From Aldrovandia affinis (Eukaryota; Chordata; Actinopteri; Notacanthiformes; Halosauridae), in the NCBI GenBank assembly GCA_029706075.1, contig JAINUG010000055.1:5032339-5096338 (forward strand): 64,000 nt of DNA. Reading direction: 5' to 3'. The notes beneath the pieces were generated by a model. The model made no database searches. It saw only the letters and a program-made list of their open reading frames with translations, and was not told the DNA's origin. A program made the position numbers and the translations under genes. How positions within the stretch are numbered: position 1 is the first letter of the stretch; every line of letters starts with the position of its first letter. Shown piece by piece: positions 1 to 11,727 of this stretch.

Positions 1-88
1 GAGCAGACTCTGGCGCGATGGGGAATCGAACCCCGGTCACCGTGGCCAGCGTCGGACGCTGAAACCACTAGACCACGCGGGAGGCGCC
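1..88 (-). repeat. tRNA-Glu-like SINE head, 3'-truncated by the window edge
   Basis: Read on the minus strand it has an A box like TGGTCTAGTGGTTT and a B box GGTTCGATTCC, followed by the CGCGCCAGAGTC joint seen in the fuller copies at 16.9 and 58.3 kb. No intact cloverleaf, so it is not a tRNA gene. Confidence 0.7.
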
Positions 89-115
89 AGGTTTCACATT
101 TTTAAGGAGAGTCTG

Positions 116-296
116 AAAAGAGGTGCCATCAGTCAGATGTCTGATTAACGGTCACCTGCTTTTCTTTGTCAATTTCATGGAGATGACCGGAAATCAAAAA
201 TCACTCAAAAATAAACGCACTCAGGAGAAACTACGATCATGTCCGTGGGTGCCAAGCTGAACAAACATTTCTCCCTTCAGTATAAAATGGCGCCGA
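116..296. repeat. Copy A of an unclassified dispersed repeat
   Basis: About 80 percent alike by eye to 2640-2843, sharing AATTTCATGGAGATGACCG and ATGTCCGTGGGTGCC. No TIR, tail or coding capacity recognised. Confidence 0.6.
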
Positions 297-836
297 CCAC
301 ATACCTAATGGTTCTAAAAATTTACTGGCTGAATAGTCTCCCGTTTGTCACGACAGAACGACCGTACACGCACGCCACTAATATTTAGGATGTATGCTGA
401 TGGGACAACAACACAGGGCCGGAGTGGTGTTCATAAAGTGGAGGAGCTATTAAAAGCTGCAAGGGAATGCTGCATTAGTCAGGATTCTGTGACGCTTCCT
501 GGCCCCGTTTTATGCTCATGTGATTTGGGAAGGGTACACATTTTTTTGGATACCTGGGCCCAAACATAAAATAATAAACCTACAATGATGGAAAGACAAA
601 CGATTACCCACGTGAACTACACATCGTGTAACATTACCGTCGGGAACAACGACATGCCAGGTTTTCCATCAGTTGCTTCTTTATGTGCATGTTAAGTAAC
701 GGTTTGAGCAACATTTTTGTGTTCTTTGGTGGGGGGCTATTGGTTGTTATTATATAGTGAAGAGTTATCGTATTCTCTGGAAACACAAACTTGTCACATG
801 TACATCAGCGGTATACATGTGCGAGATACATAGATA

Positions 837-837
837 C

Positions 838-885
<48 letters not shown>

Positions 886-906
886 TTTAGATGTGTGTGT
901 GTGTGT
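837..906. repeat. Compound TA/CA/TG microsatellite
   Basis: A run of TA, then CA, then TG dinucleotides. The surrounding 297-3370 stretch, apart from repeat copy B, shows no gene that I can support. Confidence 0.9.
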
Positions 907-2639
907 AATGGGGGATCTAGGAACCAATTATATAGATCTCCTGGGGTGTGCTTGCTTAATCCCTGTGAGACTGCATTCTACACTCTGTACACTAGGTGAC
1001 AATAGCCCACCGAACAGACAGTTCGGTCGAAAGCATCCAGTCTATCCAGGACACTCAGTGGCATTTCTCCCCACTGCATGAGGACAGTTTACAAGCTAGC
1101 CAACCACTAGCCATGTCAATCTAAAAGGTTGTTCACCTTAAGTAAACTAAACCCTGGAGGAGTGTACACGGAGCATTTGCTAGCCAGCCACTATGGCAAC
1201 GGGCTTTACATTTTTGTATCAAGGGTTAGTAAACCATTATGGTCATAAGGTACAACTACCATGAACCTTTGACTTGTTTCTACTTGGAGTTTGCACTAAA
1301 CACACTTACTTCGAATGCTGAATTAATTTGCAAATTTAAAAAAAAGAAAAGGGTTCACAGCCGATCAATGGAAAATACACTGAAAAAGGGGTAGGACAAA
1401 TGTAAGGTATTGTATGTGATGTAGACCAAGACAATTCCCGGTACTTTCCACAGGGGGGGGAAAAAATAATTTCACTCAGCTATTGATATCCACATGACCC
1501 AAGGGTGAAGCTTATGTCAAGTAGCCACGAAAAGGTGCGGTGAAACATAGGTGTGGCATTAAAAATTAAAGTGACAACAGCCTGGCCTGGACATAGTAGT
1601 GGTAGCAGCTGTACTGCAGGCCAAGAAATACGAAAACTCGAGCACCCTTTTTTTTGGCGAGCGACACAATCGCCATACTTGACTTTCCAGAGGTTAAACG
1701 AATCAACGATAAACTTCTTGTCCGTCAGTTCGGTGTCAGAGAGACTACCCACGTGCTTACACATTTACTATCCACACAAGGTTTACAATTTCATCGGACA
1801 AGGGTTTTTTGTTGTTTTTGTTTTGTTTTTTTAATAAACAGTTCCGACATTGCTGTATTGGCTTCAGGGATGCAAATCTTAGGGCGACACTAAACCCAGT
1901 GCGGCCAAATATAACAGATACACTCACACTGTCCATTAACACGCACATGGCAAAAGCCCTCTTAGGGCCCATGGCATGCACTTAGTTAAAAGGGCTTTAG
2001 AGGCGCACCTGTTTTTCAGACTGAAATGTGACCTTGTAGTTTGTCTATGGTTAATGGCATCTTCTCACAAAACAAGTATTCGAGCGTTATTTTGCTACAA
2101 TGTTCAAAATCGATGATAACAGCCACACAGGGACTGTAATGCGCAGAATCTATCTTTCTGTGGGCGACTGAGTTTAATACAGCACATTCAGACTGGTTTA
2201 ACCTGCCAAAACCTGTCATGACCCTACGTTTCGCTGCTTTAGGGCCCAAATGTATGCGTTTCCACTTCCATGTCAGATTTGTAAGCCGAAGGCATCATTT
2301 GCACACCGATTCCCAGCCGTTTACCTGCTGGATACAAAAAGTGCCCCAGACTTCAAACCATCATTTAGGGCTGAGAACCACTAGGCCTAGAAAGCAACTT
2401 GCGTGAGGCTTAATGTCGCCACGGCAGGCAGAGCATTTGGAAGACAGCCCAGGGCCTGGAAACATGAGTAAAGGCCCGCTCTCTTGGCACGGTCCTCTTT
2501 CACAGAAACCCTAGGCCCTGCGCCTCCACAACCCGCGGGTGAGAGGTGGAAACAAAACGTCAATAAGCTGCCGTTTTGGCGGGCAATCCGCTAGTTCCGT
2601 CAAACGAGTCAAGTTTAACAACGTTTACAGGTGGTCTGG

Positions 2640-2843
2640 AGAGAGGTGCCACCGGTCAGATGTTTGATTAATGGTCACCTGCTTTGCTCTGTCAATTTCA
2701 TGGAGATGACCGTAAAAACAGAAATCACTCGATGGGGCCAAAGCATACGGGAACTCGAAAATAAACGTATTCGGGAGAAACTGATTATGTCCGTGGGTGC
2801 CTAGCTGAAAGAAATGTCTCCTTTCAGTAGAAAATGGCACCAA
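2640..2843. repeat. Copy B of the unclassified dispersed repeat
   Basis: Same orientation as copy A 2.5 kb to the left. It carries about 20 bp (near 2731-2755) that copy A lacks. Translation in the better frame is broken in copy A, so it is not a shared exon. Confidence 0.6.
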
Positions 2844-3376
2844 CTAAAGTGTAATTGGGAGTGATGTGCACCTGTCGGAAAACAGCCCCAGAATACCCCC
2901 TGCAGTTAGTTTGGCTTTTCCCCACCATGTTTTAAGGAGCAGGGCCCTAATTAAGTCACCGATACTGGATTTGAGAGAAACAATCACAAAACAGGCATTT
3001 CTACTACTGACCATATTGGGCCCAAGAAAATCAGTTTGTTCCCATAACTACAGCATATGTAAGCATCCCAGCTGAAAATTAGTAATTTCCCCAACTACTG
3101 CATTTTACTGAACGGGAGGAAGGGGTGAGCAAAAACATAAATGGAGGGACTCCTTTAAACATCAATTAGTGATTAGGTTTTGTTTTTTTACTAAAATAAT
3201 TTATAAATGGATGTTCAGATGTAGGCCTATAGGTTATCCAAAAAGTAAAGTTATAGGCCATTCCACTGTTTTGATTGGTCTTGATTTATGGAGGCAGGCA
3301 ACTCGTTAAAAACAAGGTACCATCTTCACGTGCTTCTGCTCCGCTTTGATGCCGTCTCCCAAGCTCTGAAACTTAC

Positions 3377-3493
3377 CTGCCATGCTAAACCGGGGATTCT
3401 TTAGAGTGCTTTTCGGGCATACAATAACGGTGTTCGCGCGAAATAAGCTACCCTCTGCAGTTGGATCAACCCAAAACAATTCTCTGACATCAG
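3377..3493 (-). other. Cryptic or optional exon next to the tasor-like exon
   Basis: A 117-nt minus-strand stretch lies between a TTTCTTAG acceptor-like site (3494) and a perfect CAG|GTAAGT donor (3376). It is open in the frame left by the upstream exon (phase 1 in, phase 1 out) and would follow a 98-bp intron. The peptide (for example LFRANTVIVCPKSTLKNPRF) matches nothing I know, and the polypyrimidine tract is weak. Confidence 0.2.
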
Positions 3494-3591
3494 CTAAGAA
3501 ACGCGATGTGCCTCGTACATACACTAGATGAACTATGAAAACAGGACACAGCCCCCGTGTTAGGTAATATTAGCTTGAGAGAATGCACAAC

Positions 3592-3892
3592 CTTTCCGCT
3601 CTTTGTTCTTCCGTGGGATCTGAAAGTTTAGCCGTGGCAACTCGTCTAATGGCCTCTGATATGCCGAGGGTGAACTGTTGTGCTTCAGCTCCGACACGCT
3701 CCTCCGTCTTTCGGTAGCTTCTTGCTCAGACGCTAGTCCTTCACATACAGCTTGTTCGCCATCTTGGCTGGATGCGACCGCGGCTGGCAACAAATGCTTC
3801 AAAATAACACAACTCTCCGCAGGAACCTCCCCGCCGTGCCTTCGGTTGGTTCCTTTGCCCTGTTGTCTTTCCATATTGAGGTTACTGGCCAT
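3592..3892 (-). CDS. tasor: Probable first coding exon of a TASOR-like (HUSH complex) gene, partial
   Basis: TASOR is the scaffold of the HUSH complex, which silences retroelements by H3K9 methylation (established knowledge). Seen: an open frame from ATG 3892 (A at -3, G at +4, strong Kozak) of 100 codons plus one base, rich in Glu, Arg and Ser, ending LPRLNFQIPRKNKERK before a GT at 3591. That end resembles the basic FQLPRK-type motif of mammalian TASOR before its PARP-like domain. Gene order supports it: TASOR lies downstream of ARHGEF3 in the same orientation in mammals, as here. The frame is open upstream to an ATG at 4069. The donor (AAAG|GTTGTG) is weak and the later exons must lie left of the window. 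The name rests on a short motif plus synteny. Confidence 0.5.
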
Positions 3893-4110
3893 GTTTCGGA
3901 CGACGAATGGTACACTCGCCGCTTCCACACTTCTGCGGACGCGGTATATGGCTCTCCCAATATCTCCTCTCAACCTGTCTCCGCCATTCCGTCTCTCTGA
4001 CGTACTCCTTCCTCTCCACTGCTTCACTCTGCCGCCCGACGTTGCATTTATAACCTCTCTCACGTACAAGCGGGCGCCGCGCCTCCTATAGGCTCTCGAG
4101 TGTCCTGCAC
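3890..4110 (-). promoter_or_regulatory. CpG-rich probable promoter of the tasor-like gene
   Basis: CpG dinucleotides are dense over about 3700-4110 against an AT-rich background on both sides, and the block precedes the strong-Kozak ATG at 3892. No TATA box was seen. Confidence 0.4.
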
Positions 4111-4155
4111 TTAAAGCGAGCCTGACACCATAGAGTTCTTTTTTTTTGTCATAAC

Positions 4156-4397
4156 CAGTGCTTAATTTGTGCTGGGGCTAGCCGGCCCGGCAAATGCCAA
4201 GAATCCGATTTTGCGCCCCGGCAAATGTCTTAGTCAGAATCAGAGCCCCGGGCTCATAAATATCTAAAGTGCGACAACAACGCGTATTTTAAACTGGTAT
4301 TAACGGACGTTACGTTCAGTGAACATTACAAGGGTAGGTGCGCGAGGCCGGGAGCCAATCAGAGCCTAATATGTAAATAGATACACACACACGCACG

Positions 4398-4430
<33 letters not shown>

Positions 4431-4551
4431 CAGACAGACTGGCAGCTTAAAAAAATATTACAAACGTTTACCCTTTTTCCTCCGCGGGGGGCGTGTGGTT
4501 GGGGGAGGCGAGTTGAGCCCCGGAATCTCTTATTTTACAAATTAAGCACTG
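4156..4551. mobile_element. hAT-like non-autonomous element with perfect 8-bp target duplication
   Basis: The termini CAGTGCTTAATTTGT and ACAAATTAAGCACTG are exact inverted repeats, and both ends are flanked by GTCATAAC (4148-4155 and 4552-4559). Eight-bp duplications and a CAG-type start fit the hAT superfamily. It is 396 bp, non-coding, with a CAGA tetranucleotide run near 4397-4436. Confidence 0.85.
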
Positions 4552-4559
4552 GTCATAAC

Positions 4560-5220
4560 ATTAGACTGGATCATTTCTATTTAATCAGCAATGGGTGTGA
4601 TTCTCCCTCCAATAAATTACGAGTCTGAGTAAATTCAAAAGCATAAAAATATAACTAAAATAAGAATAATTAAGTAAAATATTCGTTATATCATAACGTC
4701 TATTTGTCGAAAAATTCTATATAAATACAGTTATATTCGGTTTACCTAAACCTAATCTAACTTTTTAATTACAATTGACAGGTTGATAGCGTTATATATC
4801 AGTGGTATTAATTTTGCTGGTCGGGAGAATTGACTGAATGCAGACCTTCCTGTCTGTCATGACTCATTACTTTCATAATTTTATGGAATTTGAAAAGTAT
4901 GCAGTTCTTCCACCCTCCAGGCCCTGTGTGTAGTCACAGCCCACCCCAGATTGTATCACACCCAGCTCTGAAAGTGGAGATCATCTGCCTTGTCTCAAAG
5001 ACACAATTTTGACTCATCCACCCGTCTCCTGTTCAGGATGTAATTAGCAGCCACTTCGCATTTTGCTCTGCCTATAAGTTTGTTCTTCAATTAATTTCTT
5101 TATAAGTGAAATTAGCTGTGCTCAGGTGATGGTTGGCTATCTCTTTTATCTAGAATAGAAAATTAGCCATTTCTTTAGCCGAGGTTTTCAAAGATTTTCT
5201 ATTTTATCAGGCCTTGTTAC
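4560..5220. other. AT-rich intergenic stretch
   Basis: Many stops in all frames and no repeat recognised by eye; nothing to annotate. Confidence 0.5.
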
Positions 5221-5224
5221 AACT

Positions 5225-5700
5225 ATAGATAGATATATCCTTTATTTACCCTGGAAGTCATTTGCTTTACACATTTCAGTAGCTCAGGAAGACAATCGTA
5301 TAAAGAAACACACATCATGCCGTCAACAAGAGGTGGCGGGGTCCACGGGGAGTGTGCGCGAAAGCAGCGCGAGGGACCATCGCGCGCCGAACTGGGGTTT
5401 GTGTCGGCTCCACTTTCGGCCCTGTTGCCTCGAGTTGCGTCAGCACCGGGCGGGGGTGTTTTTTTAACCGCGCGATTCGCGGGCTCGGGGCTATTCCCAG
5501 GTGCGCCCTCTTCGCGAGACCGCGGCGCGGCTTCCAAGGCGACCTATTTCCTCTCCGGGATGCTGTGTGAACCACGCGTAGCAACGCCAGCACTGACCCA
5601 TTCAAGAGGGACCCTCCGCAGTCCAGACCGCATTGACATCAAACACGCTAATGAAGGCACACCCGCGCTACACAAGCCCGTTGCCATTACCAGGCATGGA
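5225..5700. other. GC-rich island of unknown origin with a LINE-like tail
   Basis: 5317-5620 is markedly GC- and CpG-rich in an AT-rich region and is open in several frames, as expected from composition alone. On its left, 5225-5270 (read in minus: CCAGGGTAAATAAAGGATAT) looks like a non-LTR 3' end with an ATCTATC-type tail. It could be a 5'-truncated LINE or a CpG island; no domain seen. Confidence 0.35.
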
Positions 5701-6015
5701 ATAATTGACTAGGTTAAAATTGGTAAACGGGGATAAAACATATTTAAGACTATAAATGAGAACACAAAAGGGAAATAAGTCCTTGGTTTTGTTTGTGCTA
5801 TCCTTATAAATTTACAATACAATATATATATATTTCTCCCCCCCAATAACACCCCACCCTCGCACCCACATCCATCCCACTCACCCACGCCCACCCCCAT
5901 TACAGAAAACAAAAACAAAAAAATAATTTAAAAACATGTAAATAAAATAATAATAACCACAGTAACAATGATAAACAAGAAAGGACCAATAATAATATAG
6001 CAAAATGATAAACAC

Positions 6016-6021
<6 letters not shown>

Positions 6022-6059
<38 letters not shown>
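6022..6059. repeat. (TAA)n microsatellite
   Basis: About 12 AAT/TAA units. The flanking 5701-6720 is AT-rich, with no gene seen. Confidence 0.95.
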
Positions 6060-6723
6060 GTAAATAAAGAACAACAAAATACTGTCGTGGTTTCAGATTG
6101 AACATTTCTTCAAAGTCTTTGTTTAAAGTTATCAATAAAGAGGATTGAGGCGGGAATCTTCCAGAATAATATAGAATTTATTTTCCACAATTAAAAAACA
6201 AAGCCGAGAGAGAGTCTGAGTAATTATGTTTCCTGTATAAGCCTTTATACCCATGGATCAACCAATGCCATCTACGACAAATACAATTCCCATGGGACTA
6301 CCTCCTCATGGGTCTCACCATTGTGTTCCAATGTTTCAAGTCTTGTTTGCTTCAATATTATTGGTTTGGTCTCCAGACATAGAAAAAGAAGTCCTGTTTA
6401 CTTCGACATCACTAGTGGTCAAGGTGACCTAAGTGCCAATTTCCTCAGAAACTCTCCAAAACTCCCATCCATGGCACGCTCTAGTTCCTACTGATTCTCT
6501 AGTTTTTTAAACCATGGTTCCACTGACCTTGCAGAACACCAACATATTCGGCACAAAATAGCTGTGTGAGACAGAGATTGAGACAAATAATATGAGAAAA
6601 TAATATGTATATGTGTGTTACAATGACCCTGCTATAACGTATACATTCACTTATATATATTAGTTATATTGATATTAGTCATTTTACTGATATGTTATAA
6701 TATCTTTCACAATTCAATACATA

Positions 6724-7829
6724 TCATCTTGTCATCTTGATATTCCTTATAATGGCATGTTTATAATGGCATATCATTTCCAACAATACATGCAACCCAA
6801 AAGAAAAGTAAAAAAGAAAAACAGTGTACGCCAGTAGCCTATCCCAAACAATCAACGAAAGGTTGCCACATAGTGGATAATTTGTCAGCGTGACCCTGTA
6901 CAGTAAATCAGATTTTTTTTGATGAAGAAAGTTCATTACATCGCTTATCCAGTGAATATGGGAGGGTGGGGCAGTAATCTTCAAATTGAAAATAATAAAT
7001 TGTCTGGTAATAAGAGTGGCAAAGGCAAACACTTTTGACTACAGAGCAATGACTTGGATATTCTTAGGTGACCGACCAAACAGGGCAACCAAAGGGCAAG
7101 GCTCGATGCACCTACCTATAGTCTGAGAATGTGACAAAAATGGATTCCCAAAAGGGGGCAAGAGCAGGGAAATACCAGAACATGTGGATTAGCGAGGCAG
7201 GAACACGATGACACCTGTCACACATGGGGTCAATGTCCGGATTGTCCAATTTTGTTTTCGACCAATATACGTGGTGAAGAAACTGAATCAGACCAAGGCG
7301 AGCGCAGATAGAAGAGGAGTGAACACTAGACAGGGCCTGTTCCCACTCTTCATCAAGGAAAGCATAATTAAGATACCTTTCCCACTGTTGCCTAACTGCA
7401 GATAGAGAGGAGGGGCTCAAGGAAGATAAACAACTATAGATTGAGGAAATTGTGCCTTTATTACTTATATATGTTTCAAGAATAATATCTAGTTTTGGGA
7501 GGGAGCTGAGGGAAATGTGGAAACATTTTTAGAACAAAGTTGCGGACCTGCAAATATCTAAAGAAATGCGTTTTGGGGAGATTACATTTACAACAGAGTT
7601 GAGTGAATGAGGCAAATGTGTTATCTATATACAGATCATTGATGGATTTAATGCCTGCCCTATTCCATAAATTGAAAGCTCCATCCACTAGAGAAGGAGC
7701 AAATAAATCATTTTTGTTCAGAGGAGAAAGAACAGCTGTAGATTGCAGGCCAAAGTGGTTCCTAAACTGAACCCAAATCCGCAGCGACTGCTGAACCAAG
7801 GTGTGAGCATTGTGCCCGCAGGGTTGCAA
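6724..7829 (-). pseudogene. Degraded L1-like LINE, C-terminal part of ORF2
   Basis: Minus-strand frames hold the zinc-knuckle region typical of the L1-like ORF2 end (VYWSKTKLDN, then CDRCH...H) followed, after a frame change, by a segment with APPSHIHWISDVMNFLHQKK like the conserved extreme C-terminus. Upstream LVDGAFNLWNRAGI is also typical of fish L1 ORF2. At least two frame breaks and no RT core remain: a 5'-truncated dead copy. Confidence 0.75.
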
Positions 7830-8565
7830 GGGGCAGTGGTGAACATAACAGAGTGGTCAAAGATGTGGCTTTACATGACAGGTTTGTACTGCTTTTATTG
7901 CTTGTATGTGTGGCTGTGTATGTGTTTTTAATCATCCAATAAATTCATTCATTAATTCATTCATTTATTCATACATTTATTCAAGAGATAAGTAAGTGCA
8001 AACAACAAAAAAAGGCAGAAGTTCAGACAACAGTCCTACAGCTTTACCAAATAGCATAACTATTTGATACCTGCCAGTGGTGTATATGTGGGTTAATTTA
8101 GAACAACATACACCCAATGGGGAGGTACGTGGATTGGTAAATGACCACCTTTTCACCATTAAGTGATAAATTATCTCAAACTGCAATAAATATCGCCTGG
8201 AGGTGTATTCAATTCCAAATTCTGCATTTGAATAATGACGTAACAGGTTAAATATGACACCACTACTTCACTCTCAGAGCAGTAAATGCATGGAATAACC
8301 TGACTGCTTCTACACCTAGAAACTATCCATCACTCCGTAGAATTTTTACTATTAAACTATTTATGTACAATAAGTATATATATACAGTATATATATATAT
8401 TCATAACATCTCTTTATTCACTTTTTTATTTTTCTCTCTCAATTTCAATTTCCCAGTCACAATTGTAGACAAGCACAAAGCATTAGCGCATAGCTGGCTG
8501 CTCCTCCTCACTCAACAGCCCACCAGCTGAGCTGCGTGGCCATCACATAACACATACAGATAGCT

Positions 8566-8908
8566 GCCAAAATAAAGGAAACACAAAATTAAGGGTTGTA
8601 GTGTGAGGTGCATTTTCCTGGCATGGTTTAGGTGCACTCAACCCCTTGAGGGCAAGGTAAGCACCAATAAATACAAAGCCATTCTGAGTGATCACCTTCA
8701 TCCTATGGTGAAGCATTTCTATCCGAATGGGAGTGGTCTCTTCCAGGATGACAATACCCCACAGGACATCCACAGGGCACGAGTGGTCACTGAATGGTTT
8801 GATGAGCATGAAAACAATTAAAACATATGCCATGGCCATCTCAGTCACCACATCTCAACCCAGTTGAACACTTATGGGAGATTCCTGTTTCCTTTATTTT
8901 GGCAGTAA
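8566..8908 (+). mobile_element. Internally deleted Tc1-like element (GCCAAAATAAAGGAAACAC family)
   Basis: Ends GCTGCCAAAATAAAGGAAAC (8569 on) and GTTTCCTTTATTTTGGCAGT (to 8909) are inverted repeats. Inside is a transposase remnant including KYKAILSDHLHPMVKHFYPN and LFQDDNTPQDIH, the region of the second catalytic Asp, with frame breaks. Confidence 0.8.
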
Positions 8909-9394
8909 CTATTGCTTGTAACTATTACTCATAATAGTGGGTGGAAATACCATACAACCACTGGCTGGTTTTTATTTTCACCTTATAATCAGCGACCAAT
9001 TTAAACCCAAGAAACCAGATGAGGTGAGTTAACTGTGTAATCAACTGTTTTAATTGATCAATTAAGTGCTGAGTGACCAAAAACCAGCAGACCCTTACAG
9101 CCCTCCAGGACTGGATTTGGGGAGCCCTGACCACAATCAGTGACGAGGTAATTTAAACCAATCGTTGTGTTTTGCTTTGGAAAGGAAAACCTTTTGATTT
9201 GTTGAAACAAGTCAGTGATTGACAGCTCTTTGTAGCTCCACCCATCACAGGGTTAATGAAACCTCACTCTCTCACCACCACCTATGTGATATACAGTCAG
9301 GTCCATAAGTATTTGGACAGTGACACAATTTTCATAATTTTGGCTCTGTACGCCAGCACAATGGATATGAAATGAAACAATCAAGATGTGCTTT

Positions 9395-10474
9395 TGTTAC
9401 GGCCACGGCCGCAACCTTGTTTATTTTTTGTGTTTCCTCGTTGTGGAGGGTGTCAGTCTCGGCTACGTGGGAGTGGCAGGGTTGCCTGTGTTTTACATGT
9501 TGTGGAGGCCTTTGGAGCAGGTAGACTTTCCAGGGGCAGGTTTGGCACTCTCACAGGGTGTGAGAGTAAACCGTGGCCCGGAAGGTTGCTCCAAAGGCCA
9601 TAATTGGTTTAATTATTTAATTGGTGTCAATCAGTCAATTGATATGGAAGTCAATTGGCTGATTGGGTGTCTGTGTGAGAATGTAAGTTGAGTGATTGTG
9701 ATTGGGTGATTGCCTCACGAGTCCCACCGGAGCCAGGCAGAAACTAAGCCTATTTAAGAGCAGGTGGGGCGAGTCAGTCAGTCAGTCAGTCAGTCTTTTG
9801 TCTTTGTTTATGTGTTTCATGACAGTTAGTCTTGTCATTGTTGTGAGTGTGCGCGTGCACGCGTATGGGATTGTGGAGTGTTTGATTGTTGGATGTTGAG
9901 TTTTGTGTGCGTTTGTCGAAAGTGACTGAGTAGAGTGCTTCCTGTGTGAGTGGGAAAGAGAGCGAGAGGGCGCCCTGAGAGAGGGTCCGCCTCTCGCCCT
10001 CGGTGTGATTGAAAGAGAACTCTCACTGGAAGAGTGGAGAGTGTCTCGGGCCTGGTTGCCAGAGAACTCACTGTGGGGAGTGGTGAGTGTCTCTGTATGC
10101 ATGGGTTGGAGAACTCGGACTGCAAAGTTTGAGTGTCTCAGTATGCACGGGTGGGAAGCACTTGAAAGGTCACTGGATATGTGTGTGCCTGGGAGGTTCC
10201 AGGGGAACTCTGGATGAGGAGGCGCGGTGTCCCGTAAATTTGGATTATTTTAGCTTGTTATTTTAGTTAATTGTTTTTACCCGAAAGCTTCGCGGCGAGT
10301 AGGGTGAAGATTTTGTTTGTGTTTGTTATGTTATCCTGCTACTCCCACTGTGTCTTCACCATGTCTGGGGGAGAGACAGAAAAAAATTAAAAATCCGGTC
10401 CGTAGACCGACAAACTCCACTTCGTCTCCAGACTGCTCTGTTTCCATCCAGGGACTGTCACGTGGCGTGTGACA
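9395..10474 (+). mobile_element. LTR-like block (possible solo LTR) inside the Tc1 element
   Basis: Begins TGTTACGG and ends GTGTGACA (TG...CA), contains a TATA-like TATTTAAG at 9751-9758 and ATTAAA at 10386-10391, as a retroviral-type LTR would. About 1080 bp, with no coding domain. The flanks show no matching 5-bp duplication, so the call is tentative. Confidence 0.45.
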
Positions 10475-10625
10475 GTATAGTATGCAGCTGCCTACAACGA
10501 TGTCTATCACTGTATTACTGCACTGATCTCTTGCACGAACTATGATTGTTCCTACTATGTATTAATGCACATATTGTAAGTCGCTCTGGATAAGAGCGTC
10601 TGCTAAATGCTTAAAATGTAAATGT
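10475..10625 (+). repeat. L2 LINE 3' tail
   Basis: Matches the 3' ends at 18.2-18.4 and 22.26-22.43 kb, ending TAAGTCGCTCTGGATAAGAG, then CGTCTGCTAAATG and the short TTAAAATGTAAATGTA tail. Confidence 0.85.
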
Positions 10626-11543
10626 AGGTCAGGTGATTGACTTGGCCATTGCAGAACATTCCACTTATTTGCCTTAAAGTATTTCACAGTATGCTTTGCG
10701 TCATTGTCCATCTGCACTGTGAAGCGCCGTCCGAGTTTTTAAGCATTTGGTTGAATCTGAGCAGATAATATAGCCCCATACACTTCAGAATTCATCCTGC
10801 TGCTTTTGTCAGCAGTCACATCATCAATAAATACAAGGGAACGAGTTCTATTGGCAGCCATAGATGCCCACACCATAACACTACTTCCACCATGCTTCAC
10901 AGATGAGGTGGTATGCTTCGGATCATGAGCAGTTCCTTCCCTTCTCCATACTCTTCTCTTCCCATCATTCTGGTACAAGTTGATCTGTGTCTCATCTGTC
11001 GATAGGATGTTGTTCCAGAACTGTACAGGCTTTTTTAGATGTCCTTTGGCAAACTCTAATGTGGTCTTCCTGTTTTTGAGGCTTACCAATAGTTTACATC
11101 TCATGGTAAACCCTCTGTATTTACTCTGGTGAAGTCTTCTCTTAATTGTTGACTTTGACACGGATACGCCTACCTCCTGGAGGGTGTTCTTGATATAACA
11201 GGCCAACTGTTGTGAAGGGGTTTTTCTTCACCAGGGAAATAATTCTTCTGTCATCCACCACAGTTGTTTTCCATGGTCTTCCGGGCCTTTTGGTGTTCTT
11301 GAGCTCACCAGTGCATTCTTTCTTTTTAAGAATGTACCAAATAGTTGATTTGGCCACACCTAATGTTTTTGCTATCTCTCTGATGGGTTTGTTTAGATTT
11401 TTCAGCCTAATGATGGCTTGCTTCACTGGCAGTGACAGCTCTTTGGAATCAACTCTAGACCTTTTGTCTGCATACTTGTAAATGAAATAATGAGGGAATA
11501 ACACACACCTGGCCATGGAACAGCTGAGCAGCCAATTGTACAA
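10626..11543 (-). pseudogene. Tc1-like transposase, frameshifted and 3'-truncated
   Basis: The N-terminal frame (11543-11142) has the paired-like helix-turn-helix: AIIRLKNLNKPIREIAKTLG and the AT-hook-like GRPWKT. The frame then shifts near 11.2 kb. The second frame (11206-10739) carries the Tc1 core with STDETQINLYQNDGKRRVWR (first catalytic Asp region) and GGSSVMVWASM. A stop at 10739 and the insertion at 10625 remove the end with the last catalytic residue. Confidence 0.85.
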
Positions 11544-11727
11544 TTACTTTTGGTCCCTTAAAAAGGGGGGGACCGCATATAAAAAGTGCTGTGATTCCAA
11601 CACCGTTCACCCGATTTGGATGTAAATACCCTCATATTCATTATTTAATTTCAACTCCAATATGCTGTGGTAGACAGCTAAGATAACAATAACTTTGTCA
11701 ATGTTGAAATATTTATGGACCTGACTG

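Larger units (their letters stand above)
9294..11727 (-). mobile_element. Tc1-like transposon interrupted by nested insertions
   Basis: The outer ends CAGTCAGGTCCATAA and TTATGGACCTGACTG are inverted and flanked by TA (9292-9293, 11728-11729). The transposase gene is on the minus strand in the right half. 9395-10625 is foreign DNA (an LTR-like block and an L2 tail), and the transposase C-terminus that should lie there is lost. Confidence 0.88.

Noticed and set aside
5315..5712. Open frames of 92-131 codons in the GC-rich island
   Set aside because: Open in several frames at once on both strands, with no domain or splice signal; explained by composition.
9386..10217. Overlapping plus- and minus-strand open frames
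   Set aside because: They lie inside the LTR-like block and encode no recognised domain.
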